From Ecdyonurus torrentis (Eukaryota > Arthropoda > Insecta > Ephemeroptera > Heptageniidae), in the NCBI GenBank assembly GCA_949318235.1, contig OX439131.1, positions 22,340,802 through 22,404,801 on the forward strand: DNA of 64,000 bases. Reading direction: 5' to 3'. A program made the position numbers and the translations under genes. The stretch's first letter is position 1. Every line of letters begins with the position of its first letter. Below the pieces are notes generated by a model. That model saw only the letters and a list, made by a program, of their open reading frames with translations. It was not told the origin of the DNA and made no database searches. Of the stretch, positions 1 to 27,542 are shown in pieces.

Positions 1-1192
1 AGATCCTCTTCCGCTGCGATGTTGATGAACTGAATGAGATTCATATCGCCAGAAAAATCAAAGTTTCCTGGGGTCTTTTCATGGCTGTTCCACTCAACAT
101 AGCTACATAAAATATCAATTATAAATATTATATATGCAAAAGGAGAGAGCAAGGAGAAAGTTTTTTTGAATTTTGCTCTGAAAATTATACGTATCATTTA
201 ATTAATTTAGTCATGGAAATACTTACGTTGTAACAGCATTCAGTCCTGCTGATCTTAGCTTACGCAAGCGATCCCTCCAAAACATGGAAGGTACCCTAAA
301 GTAATGCAAAGAACCAGACACGTATCGAAACGGCTCTCCATCGCGGAGAAATTGGTTGTTGGCATAATCCAGACGAAAATCTCGAAGTGCAACCTGTGTA
401 CAACGCATTTTTCAAATTTGCCATCCAAAATAAAATTAAAAGTACTTTATTATAACGTACTGTAGTGTTGTACCCAAATTCAAAAAGGTACAAATAAAAG
501 CAATTTATAACGAGGGAGAATTAGAGATCTAGCAATAATAATAATTGTTATCACTTATTTTATTATATATATTGTCTCTTGCATCACTCAAGAAATTTTA
601 ATACGAGTGAAAAATTTCCAACCTTAGAAATAATTTTGATTTTATGCATTTATCTATTTTCTCTATATAAAAAATTTAATATTTTAATTAATATTTAATA
701 TTTTATTTTATGCGTTTATTTTGTGCACAACATTTTGGTGTAATTAATAAAAATATTAAAATTGCAAATTTGTTTCATTTTAATTTATTATAAAAAAAGC
801 TATGATAAAATGTACTTTAATAATAAAATATATAAAAATGCGTGATAAATATAAAAACCATGCAAACGTATAACTGGCAATTAAAATCCCTGGAGTGAAA
901 CGCACGTGTATTATACATAATTATTCAATATCAACCAAAATTAAAATGACCAAACCGTATTTTTGTAAATAATTTTAAGTACAGGTTCATCACCAAAATT
1001 AATATAATTCCCATACAAATTATTATTATGTTACAACTGAGTCACGGTTTCACAAACAAAATAATTATTTACTTTTTAGCTACGTTAACTCTTGCCCCAA
1101 TCCGACGACACATATACAAAATGTTTTTTTTTTTTAAATGAACTTACCGTTACTGAGATGAACAGTGATATGAAAATGAAACAATTCATCAT
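1..1192 (-). CDS. GLB1: Beta-galactosidase (GH35, GLB1-like), 5' part only
   Basis: Three coding exons are visible on the minus strand: 1148-1192 (start codon at 1192-1190), 227-393, and 1-102, where the gene runs off the left edge. Splice sites are good (GGTAAG, CGTAAGT, CAG and TAG boundaries) and the frame is continuous across both junctions. Exon 1 encodes about 15 mostly hydrophobic residues ([15 protein letters not shown]), which fits a signal peptide. Exons 2-3 carry typical glycoside hydrolase family 35 N-terminal motifs: [20 protein letters not shown], then [16 protein letters not shown], then YVEWNSHE. The family removes terminal beta-galactose, in lysosomes or as a secreted enzyme. 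The catalytic glutamates lie outside the window. A GLB1-like paralogue rather than the orthologue cannot be excluded. An earlier in-frame start was not seen. Confidence 0.88.
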
Positions 1193-4100
1193 GCAAAAAA
1201 ACAAACACGTCTTCTCCTTTTGTATATAAAAAAAGATATGGTGTCACGGATCACGACGACGCTCGTTCGTTTCCAATTTCAGTATAGTCATGCGTTTAAT
1301 TGTTCCCGGCCTTTAGAGTTTTGCAATCAATATATTGACTGAAATAAACTCCAAAACAGCTTTTTTTTATATACACGAAAAAACAAAATACTATCACTGC
1401 ACGAGAGTTTACACTGATAAGTGATCGTCTGCACCAAAGGCTAAACAAATGTTAACGCATGAGCTATATGGTGATAACTGTTGTATATGTACAAGAGTTA
1501 TGCAAACAAAATATAATAGACATTATATATTCTGTAGTTTTGGTTATAGCGCATCGCGTGTTCATTTAATTCTAAAATGTATTTCAAAATTTAAGTTTAA
1601 CAATATTTTATATTGATCGCAATATTCTCGATTAAGTTATACCAAAAAAAAATAATATTTTTTTACAAAATTTTTATCATGAACTGTTGATAATGAAGAG
1701 AAAAGATTAAACTGACCCTTTAGGTCAGATATTTATAAAACAGCAGTCAGAGAGATGTTAATAAAAACGATTCAATAATCTCTAATAAAATAATGATCTT
1801 CAATCTAGGGTACTTATATATTCTAGTGACGTGCAGTGTTTGCGTTTCCTATTTATTTTTTTTGTACACTTAAAAAAAAGTCAAAAGTAATTGCAAATTA
1901 TGCAACGTTAAAATTTTGCCTATCTTTTATGTAAATTAAATAATGCTATGCACTGTATATTTAATTGGTTAGTCAGAACAGGTTGTTACCCCCCCCCCCC
2001 CCCCCAATGTAGCATCTCTGACAAATTAAATGCTTACTATCTTTACCTCTATTATTATAACTATTAATTTATAACTTCCCTTTGATATAAACTAGATTTA
2101 TTAACTGTCATGTCATTTACCATACCTATGAACAATTTTCAATAGAGTATGATATATTATGATATTCATTATATAATTACTTTGTATAGGAGATGCAATA
2201 TGTTTATCAGCTACAAGCTCTCGTTTCTAAACAAAATGAGAAAAATAATGAAATTATGATTTTGGTTATCTTCTTGTGTGTACTTAAATAGTTTCTTCTT
2301 CTTCTTCTTCTTCTTTTTTTCCCCTCTCTTGCAAAACTTATGTCATGAAATGTAGAGGAATACAAAGAGCAAACTAGAAAATGTTATACTTGATTTTGAT
2401 GCTTAAGAAATAAAACAAAACAGTTTGAAATGATATACTTGTTTCGTTTTTTTATTATTTAATTGGACATAAGTTACACCACACTTCAAATTAAATTATA
2501 GAACTGAGTGCAGTTCTAACATAAATATAGCCAAGATTTTTTTTTTTCTCATTATCTTTCAAATAGATTGAAATTTTAAACTTTCATAAAATTGATTTTT
2601 TTTTTCGGCTTTTCATAATAATAAATCATAATATATATTTTTAAAATTTTTTTTTTAATTGGTATATTTTAAATTTTATTGATAGTTAAGGAAGAAGAAG
2701 AATTCTGCTAACACTTATTAAACTTTAATAAAGTAATTTACCACTAAAAATGTACTTAAAAGTTATAAACAAAAGAATTGAATTTTAAACAAAAGAATAC
2801 AATAATACAGCTTATTCTTCCTTAATCTCAGACTTGGGGGGGACTCAAAAAAAAAAAAAAAAAAAAAAAAAAACTGCTGCATTAAATAAATGCAGCCCAT
2901 ACATAATTATTTAAACTTATTACATAAGGGTAATTTGATAACTACAATGATGAAACTAATAACATTAATAACTTCTTTTTTTTTTTTTTAAATCAAGAGT
3001 TAATAATAAAGAAATAATGTATTCAAGCCCCCCTCTTCAATCTTTTAACATAAAAAGTGCAAAAAAACAAACAAACAAAACACATAAAGGAAAAACAACG
3101 ACAAAAACATCTACATAAATACAATAAAAATTATTATAATATATGTATTAATAAATAAATAAGTATGAATATAATGACTACTTATTTTAGCTTTTTATTA
3201 CATTTTCACTTTATTATTAACCCTTTTTATACTTTATTAATTATATTTTCTCCAAACCTACATAAATATTACATTTATATAAATGGAAGAGGAGAGTGCA
3301 TTTGTTTAAAATAATTTTAATTCATCTAAATAGTGTTGTGTGTTTGTTTTTTTTAAAGTGCCATAGTGAGAAAAAAAAGTCATAAAAGAAATCCTGAACC
3401 TGCAGTATGTACATACAAGATAAATGAGAAATTACAGTGCAATTAAATAAGGTTTAGAGCCTCTTGGAAATATTAATATACTTTTAATCTCTTTTATTTT
3501 TGAGTGAGCAATTGTTAAGCAGCATTTATTATTATTAATATTTTGCTGTTTAAAAGAGAGCTGTAATAATTTTAATCCCCTTGTTTTAAATGCATGCTCC
3601 ATATATGTATATTTAAATTATTCTTATTAAAAAAAAATCTTTATAATTTAGAAAAAGGCATGAGTGTTCTTAGGTTTAACGGCAGCCAAAAGTTGCAATT
3701 TTAGAACATTGCAATATTATAATTTTATAAATAATGCTCTTTAGCATTAATGTAAATTCTTAAAAATTCTTTGCAAATACATTTTCTATAAGTAAAACTT
3801 CAGTCCAAAATCCTCAAACTGCTTTCAAAAATCTGTTCCTTAATTACCCCTTTTTCTTTTTCTTTTTTTTTTCCCCCTAATAACCATATATATAAATAAT
3901 ATTGTTATTGTATTTACTTATCAGTTACGCCTGTAATTTATTATTATTATTTTTTCCATGCTGCAGTTGTAATAGATATTTGCAGTTTCATTTATGAATG
4001 AAATACAGCGAGATGAAATGAGAAGATATTAAGATAAATACTGGAACAGTTAATTTTTAATTTATCCACATACACATTTTGGGTTTCAGCTTGGTTTAAC

Positions 4101-4648
4101 AACACACATAACAATTAATTTAGTTTCAAGACTCAAGTTATTGCGCTGATAATATCTTATATAATAATACCACAACTCATTTATCATGAATTTAAAATAT
4201 GTTAATACATTTACAGATTTATTTTTCATTGCGTTTATTTGCAAAGTATGTATGTTAATATATATTTTTTGTTTTAATATTTTGGTACAAGATAAGAATT
4301 TGCCTTGCATAGAGTAAGGAGTTTACTTTTAGATACTCATGACTGGAATGTCTTAAGCAATGAATAACAGAAGCAATTACAGCTAAAATATTAAGAACTT
4401 TCTTTGTATCAAAATTTTTTAAATACGATATGATTTTGCTACATTGAGAAAGTCCTTTTTTTATTTATATTATTTTACTTCTCTTAACAATTATTAACAT
4501 TCAGCTGATGGAATTCTGATAAAATGCACTTTACCTTCCATTAAATAGACAACAAAAAAAAAACAAGCAGCTGAAAGCCAGGTTAAGTGACAGAAGTTAA
4601 GCAGGTCCGAGGATTGTAGTAGGGCAAGGTGAGTGGAGGGGGACAAAT
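1193..4648. other. Intergenic, AT-rich, low complexity
   Basis: No coding exon or RNA gene could be supported between the GLB1-like start and the HSPA4 stop. The stretch is very AT-rich and holds homopolymer and simple repeats: a 17-base C run at 1989-2005, a TTC tract near 2292-2314 and a 27-base A run at 2847-2873. The region just left of 1300 should contain the GLB1-like promoter, and a TATATA-like string lies near 1222-1230. The 3' end should contain the HSPA4 3' UTR. I could not pick a confident polyadenylation site for HSPA4. Confidence 0.6.
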
Positions 4649-22032
<17,384 letters not shown>

Positions 22033-22147
22033 TTAAACGTTTCTAAAAGAACCCAGTATTTTGCAAAACGAAATCCAGATGTAAAGTGAGTCTTAAAAGT
22101 TTCACCGGCTCGTCAAAAGCACATGGACTTTTCTCGACGCACGGTCT

Positions 22148-22157
22148 GGAAAGTTCT
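22148..22157. promoter_or_regulatory. Heat-shock element (HSE)
   Basis: GGAAAGTTCT is a perfect nGAAnnTTCn dimer, the binding site of heat-shock factor. It is flanked by partial 5-bp units (GGTCT at 22143-22147; TTCAC and TTCAG just to the right). It lies about 137 bp upstream of the HSPA4 start codon and about 540 bp from the POC1 start. Hsp110 genes are commonly heat-inducible, so this is the expected control element. Confidence 0.7.
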
Positions 22158-22183
22158 TCACTTCAGACAGTTCCAGTAAATGA

Positions 22184-22188
22184 CCAAT
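22184..22188. promoter_or_regulatory. CCAAT box
   Basis: CCAAT on the plus strand (ATTGG relative to HSPA4), about 30 bp beyond the heat-shock element in the HSPA4-POC1 divergent promoter. CCAAT boxes work in either orientation through NF-Y. The short motif can occur by chance. Confidence 0.4.
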
Positions 22189-22696
22189 CAAATATGGTTT
22201 CAGAATAATATTAACTGAAAATATTTATAACGATTTATCTGATTGGTAAATTTTCTGATGATTCAGCGAATCATAGCAGCTTTCCAGTACCTTTTTTTTA
22301 TTCTTCTTTTTCTTCGTCCGATGCAAGTGCCTCTTGCGGATAAATTGTGAACTTTTCATTTCATTTTTTTGGTCAGCTGTAAAAAGTAGAAAGGCGGGAA
22401 CAGGGCGGGAAAGTAAAGTGATTCCATGGAAAAAAGTGGCCGTTGATTGCATAGGGTGTTGCAATTTTCTGTTTTGTTTTCTTGTGACAATCAAAGAAAA
22501 CTATCTACCCTTCTTACTTTTTTGTCAAGTTTAACACACGTAAGTATTAATAAGTTCACATACATATTGCATTTTTGTTTGTTGATGAAAGTCATACAGT
22601 GACAGGACTGACACATATCGTTTCAATATAAGGCATAATTAATATAAATAAACTTACCATACTTACATGACATATCTTTTTTCAGAAAACATCAAA

Positions 22697-25308
22697 ATGG
22701 AGAAAGACCCCGTTGCTGAAAAACAACTGCAAGGCCACAAAGCTGGCGTAACGTGTTTAGCCTTTAATCCCCGAGATAAATCAATCGCTTCTGGTGACTC
22801 TCAAAATATTGTCATGGTTTGGAATCTCAAAAAATCAGCGACTGCTTTGAAGTGAGTAAACATAAGCATACTATGGTATGTTATGTAACAACCCTATATA
22901 AATATAATATAAAATATGCTTATGTTGTTACATTATGTAGAATGCATACGATGCATTATCCAGTGAGTGCGTGTCGTGCAGTACACGGCGCGCACAAGAG
23001 AGTCTTGACTTGGCTTCGGCCAAGGCAAACGCACTCACTGGATAATGCATCGTATGCATTCTACATAATGTAACAACATAAGCATATTTTATATTATATT
23101 TATATAGGGTTGTTACAGTTAGTATGCATTTATCGTGATGCATCATGTTTTTTTTCTCATTTTATGTTTACAGATTACAAGGGCACTCTGGGCCAGTTCT
23201 TGATTTAAATTTTTCTCCGAAGACAAATCTTCTTGCATCTGCCTCACAGGACCGTACTGTTCGTTTATGGGTACCAACATACAGTGGTCATTCAACTGAA
23301 TTTAGAGCTCATTTCTCAGCTGTTCGTTCTGTGCATTTCTCACCTGACGGAGAAAAACTTGTGACTGGATCTGATGACAAGTCTGTAAAATTATGGTCAC
23401 TGGAAGGCAACCGTCGCTTCATATCCTCAATGTCCCAGCATAGCAACTGGGTTCGATGCACTCGTTTCTCACCAATAGGAAATATAGTTGGATCATGCTC
23501 TGATGATTGCTCTGCTATGTTATGGGATACAAGAGATCCAAAGAAGCCTGTGGAAGTACTCGATAATTTAGAGTCAAGTCCTCACCATCTAGCCTTCCAG
23601 CCTGGTAGTGAGACAGTGTTTGCATTGGCATTTGCATCAGGCTACGTCCGAGTCTATGATATACGGGCTCCACAGCATTTGCTGCAAAGCTACAAAGCAC
23701 ACTCAGCACAAGTCAATCAACTTGCTTTCCACCCTTCAGGACATGTGTTGATTTCAGGATCTTCAGATGGAGAGATAAAGGTATATCATATATCAGTATT
23801 ACAGCAGTCTCTGTGTTTTTATTCTTCTGTTGTGGTTAAAAATAATTGTGTGTACAGTAATATTTATAACTTCATGAAATTTTATGAAGCTTTTTTGTAA
23901 AATATCACAAATTACATGTTAATGATATTATAATAAAATTCTAATTTTTGATGATCAAAGGTGTTGGATTTGCTTGAGGGGCGTCCTATCTACACTCTGT
24001 CACTGCACAAAGGCGCCGTCACAGGCGTAGCTTTCTCTCCTGGTGGCCAGTTGTTTGCCTCATGTGGTGAGGACCGCCAAGTGATCCTGTGGCGCACTAA
24101 CGAAAGTTGTCCAAGCCCTCAAACTCCTTCAGCTAAAGTGCCATCTACAGGACCAAGAACTCCTGTGTCAGGAGACCCCAGAAGTCCCATGAGTCGCAAT
24201 GATGGATGGAGAAATCTAAGTCACAAGAGTACGGGTGTTACCAATGGATTATTAAAGGTAAAAGATTTAATATTTTTCCATTTTTTCTTAGCTCTTTTTT
24301 TCAACTTTGCAAAGCGTTTAAAATAAAAGCACTTCAGTTTAGTGCAAAATACTATTTCATTAAGTGAATGGTTGAATAGATAAGTTACATTATATAAATA
24401 TTGCTGCTTAAGGGGGAATGGGTCATGTAGCAGTTCAGGCAGGTGGCGCTGCGATCAAATTTATGTTTAATAATTTTTTAAACCATTTTCTGAGGTGTTT
24501 AAGAAGTTTTTAACCGTTTAGCCCTAGATAAACATCTTTATAGCTTTAAGTCAAAACAATAAAAACCAAGATATTATATTTGGTTCAGTTTTTGAATGTG
24601 AAGGAAGGAGTTGAACATGAGCTCATCATTTAATTTCTTTCCGTCACATTCAAAAACTGAACCAAATAAAATATCTTTGTTTTTATTGTTTTGACTTAAA
24701 GCTAAGATATTTTTCTAGGGCACCCAATGGTTTAAAACTTCTTATACACCTAAGAAAATGGTTAAAAAAAATTATTAAACATAAATTCAATCGCAGCGCC
24801 ACCTGCCTGAACTGCTACATGGCCCATTCCCCCTTAATAAGCTTCTTTAAGTATTGTTCACAGTTATAGAATTTACGTGTGACAATGCTCAGCAACGGAT
24901 AAACAAAGTTGAAACAATGTAAACAAATGGAGCTGTTCACATTGTTTTTGAAAATTACATGTGAATGGCTCCATTTGATTACATTTTTCTAACTTTGTTT
25001 AGCCGTTGACGCACATAACTTTTATGTTCATGTGAACAATGCTGTAAGCACCTATTCCAATGAAGTAATCTGTTATTATTTTGTTTGTGTGTGAATAGAC
25101 TGCAACTACCAATGGCCATGATATCAAAACTAATGAGAGTATCAAAGCACTGGAAGAGCGTGTTCGTCGCTTAGAAGCATTACTCCAAGTATCACCTAGA
25201 TCTGCCTCTGCCGAGCCTGCTCCGAACAAAGAAGATCCGCTTGCAGATCTTGATCTACGTATCATGAACATGGAGGAAAGGGTCAAACTGGATGACTCTG
25301 CTAACTAA
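22697..25308 (+). CDS. POC1: POC1 centriolar WD40 protein
   Basis: Four exons join in frame: 22697-22851, 23174-23780, 23961-24257, 25099-25308. They total 1269 nt, or 422 aa plus TAA. Seven WD40 blades are readable: [72 protein letters not shown], a degenerate fifth blade ending [23 protein letters not shown], and [19 protein letters not shown] Ser/Pro-rich linker and a C-terminal coiled coil ([17 protein letters not shown], about 367-383) match the POC1 domain plan. POC1 stabilises centrioles and basal bodies. ATG 22697 follows a TTTTTTCAG acceptor-like site, so a 5' UTR intron is likely. Introns 1 and 3 each contain foldback elements. The acceptor of intron 2 (ATCAAAG) is weak in pyrimidines but keeps frame and blade 6. 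Confidence 0.95.
22885..23116. mobile_element. MITE with perfect 87-bp terminal inverted repeats in POC1 intron 1
   Basis: Ends are GTAACAACCCTATATAAAT and its reverse complement. By eye the two 87 bp arms (22885-22971 and 23030-23116) are identical. Because of this, the same short peptide can be read on both strands. The loop is about 58 bp and GC-richer. No flanking direct repeat longer than 3 bp was evident. Confidence 0.85.
24408..24837. mobile_element. TTAA-flanked foldback element in POC1 intron 3
   Basis: The element reads TTAA-GGGGGAATGGGTCATG ... CATGGCCCATTCCCCC-TTAA, with long arms that continue through GTAGCAGTTCAGGCAGGTGG and its complement and through the AT-rich interior. A TTAA target is the signature of piggyBac-type transposition, so this may be a piggyBac-derived MITE. 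The interior centre holds a second inverted block (AAAACTGAACCAAAT). Confidence 0.75.
24851..25043. mobile_element. Second foldback element in POC1 intron 3
   Basis: GTATTGTTCAC ... AACAAAGTT ... AAATGGAG on the left is mirrored by CTCCATTTG ... AACTTTGTT ... GTGAACAATGC on the right. It ends only about 55 bp before the last POC1 exon. Confidence 0.65.
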
Positions 25309-26993
25309 CACATTCTACATGACTTTTCTACATACACTGTATTCTTAATTAAGTTTTTTAGTATTAATTTTCCATTACTATTAAAATAGAATCTCTGAAT
25401 TTTTTGACAAATATATATATATCATTCAAAACTTATATGAAAAATAATATATGATTAGGACTTAGGAGACTTACTAAAAGAAGGTTTAGTGAAAAAATAA
25501 GCAATCTTAAGCCTCATTCACATGACGTGTACATTTGATGCTCATCCTTTAGGCATCATGTGAATGATACTTTAGGGCCCAACAATACTAACAAAGTGTT
25601 CGCAGAAGACTGTGTTCCTGTCTTGATTTAACATGCTTTTTTATGGAGGAATGAACACGGAATGAATCAGTTGTAATGCAAATTAGACTTTTTTCCCCTC
25701 CATACCCCATATTTTTCTGTAGCTTACTGAGCCTCAAGCTATTTTCCTGAATTTCAATAAATTTCGTTACAGTATATATATATATTTTTTTGTCATCCAA
25801 TTTACATGAATTCAGAAAAATAATAGCTTTAAAGCTTGTCAGGAAGCTACAGAAAGATTTTCCATTAAAATAACAAATTATTCCTCAATAAGAAAGCTCA
25901 AAAATTGAGACAGGAACACAGTCATCTACTAGCATGTTGTTTAGTATTAATGGCTCTGAGCTTTATTATTTCTTTTTCTCATTAAATTCTCTTTTGCAAT
26001 TTCTCTAATGCTTGCTAACTAATTTTATCAAATACTTAACTAGTAATTAAGTTTCAATTATAACTATGTATTTTACAAAATGCTCAAAGTCTGCATACTC
26101 TTATTATTATTATTATTATTTTCTTCTTCTTGCAGGTCATAATTACACAATATTTTTTAGAAACTCAATTTCTCCTTTAAATCCTGCAACTGTACATTTT
26201 TACTAACAATCTTTTTGGCTGATCATTGAGTGTAAGTTACTTTCTTGTCTTTCTGTGACTGAAATGTAGCTATTATCGCTCTTTAAAAATAGTTTTTTTT
26301 TCTGGCCTTGGTGCAGTATATTTATTATTATTATTTTTTAACATGCTCAGAACATGATTCTGTAATGCAAAAGAATAGGATATTAGGTGGGAACATGTGT
26401 TTTCCTATGCCACCTGTGACCTGTGATTGACACAGCTAAATTCCCTTAATTATTAATATTTTTACTATATCGAGAGTAGCTTATTTTTCTTAAATTTCAA
26501 AACTTCTGTTATATTTCAAGAATTTTTTCCAATACCATTATTGGAATATGGGATATTTTTTAACCTTTCTATTTTTATATAAAAAATTGTTGTGAAAATT
26601 AAACTGAAATGAAGTCAGTAAGGTAATTGTACTGTATTATAGTTATTGGCAGTTTATAAATATTTTTAAATACTTTCCACTCATTTAGGGTTTTTGAAAA
26701 TTTAACATGAAAGAGATGATTAACAATCATTTTTGTGTCAAACTTTCAAAACCATCAAATAAGAAAATGAGAGAAATGCTTTATATAGGTAATATAAAAA
26801 AATTTAAAAAAAATAAATAAAATCTGCCGATAATTGTGGCAAGCATGACAATAACTAGGACAGTTACCTTAGTTACTAATAAAACTAAATTCTGCATATC
26901 AAGAGTATTTCTTAAATTATGTTGTTGTAGCATTAACTATACTATATCTCAAATGAGTCAAATGCATGTGAATGTATATTATAATATCGTTTA

Positions 26994-27320
26994 GGGGCCG
27001 ATCACAGTAGAGTAGATGGTACAGTAGTTCATCTCCTATACTGAGAATGTCAGATCAATGCGCGCCATAATTCCGACTGGGTGAAGCGGGCTGAACTACA
27101 CGCGTAACGTTACTTCAGTTACTTTTAGTTCCGCCCGCTTCACCCAGTCGGAATTATGGCGCGTTTTTTGATCTGACATTCCCAGTAAGGGCTGTTCGTA
27201 AACCCTGTTCTCTGCACCAAAAATGACGATCGCCTATGGTTATTCAAATGGAATGCGCATTTTTTGGTGCAAGAGAACAGGGTTTACGAACAGCAATTGT
27301 ACCATCTACTGTGAGGGCCG
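26994..27320. mobile_element. Foldback element interrupted by a second MITE
   Basis: Outer ends are GGGGCCGATCACAGTAGAG / GTAGATGGTACA on the left and TGTACCATCTACTGTGAGGGCC on the right. Inner arms CATAATTCCGACTGGGTGAAG and CTTCACCCAGTCGGAATTATG match perfectly. Between the right inner arm and the right outer end sits the 104 bp MITE 27191-27294, so the outer element was present first. Confidence 0.8.
27191..27294 (+). mobile_element. Short MITE, family GCTGTTCGTAAACCC (copy 2)
   Basis: A 104 bp element with 22 bp ends (GCTGTTCGTAAACCCTGTTC and complement). It is nearly identical to 32202-32305; by eye they differ at one base (CAAGAG against CAGGAG). It is inserted in a larger foldback. Confidence 0.85.
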
Positions 27321-27542
27321 ATGGGGGCATATTTTTACGAGAATTCAAAATTTACCGCTTATAATTTTCCAACATTTTTTATCAAACGTACTTTTATTTT
27401 TTTGTAAATGTTGTATTGAATAAAGTATACATAATTAACTCAAAAAAAATTATTTAATATTTTCTCCTTTTAATAATATATATTTCACTGAAATTATTTA
27501 GAAGTTGAAAAGAAAACATAAAAGTAGGCGTGTCCGTTAAAA

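Larger units (their letters stand above)
25309..27542. other. Intergenic, POC1 to MRPL21
   Basis: The stretch contains the POC1 3' UTR, an imperfect inverted repeat at 25605-25935 (AGACTGTGTTCCTGTCT against AGACAGGAACACAGTC), an ATT/TTC-rich tract near 26101-26130 and a nested pair of MITEs at 26994-27320. The MRPL21 promoter must lie between about 27321 and 27542. No other gene was seen. Confidence 0.65.

Noticed and set aside
22225..22534. Frames on both strands in the HSPA4-POC1 intergenic region
   Set aside because: No domain similarity; the region is better explained as a promoter, and the minus frame is Lys-rich low complexity.
22819..23146. Similar peptides read on both strands in POC1 intron 1
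   Set aside because: They are produced by the perfect inverted repeat of the MITE, not by genes.
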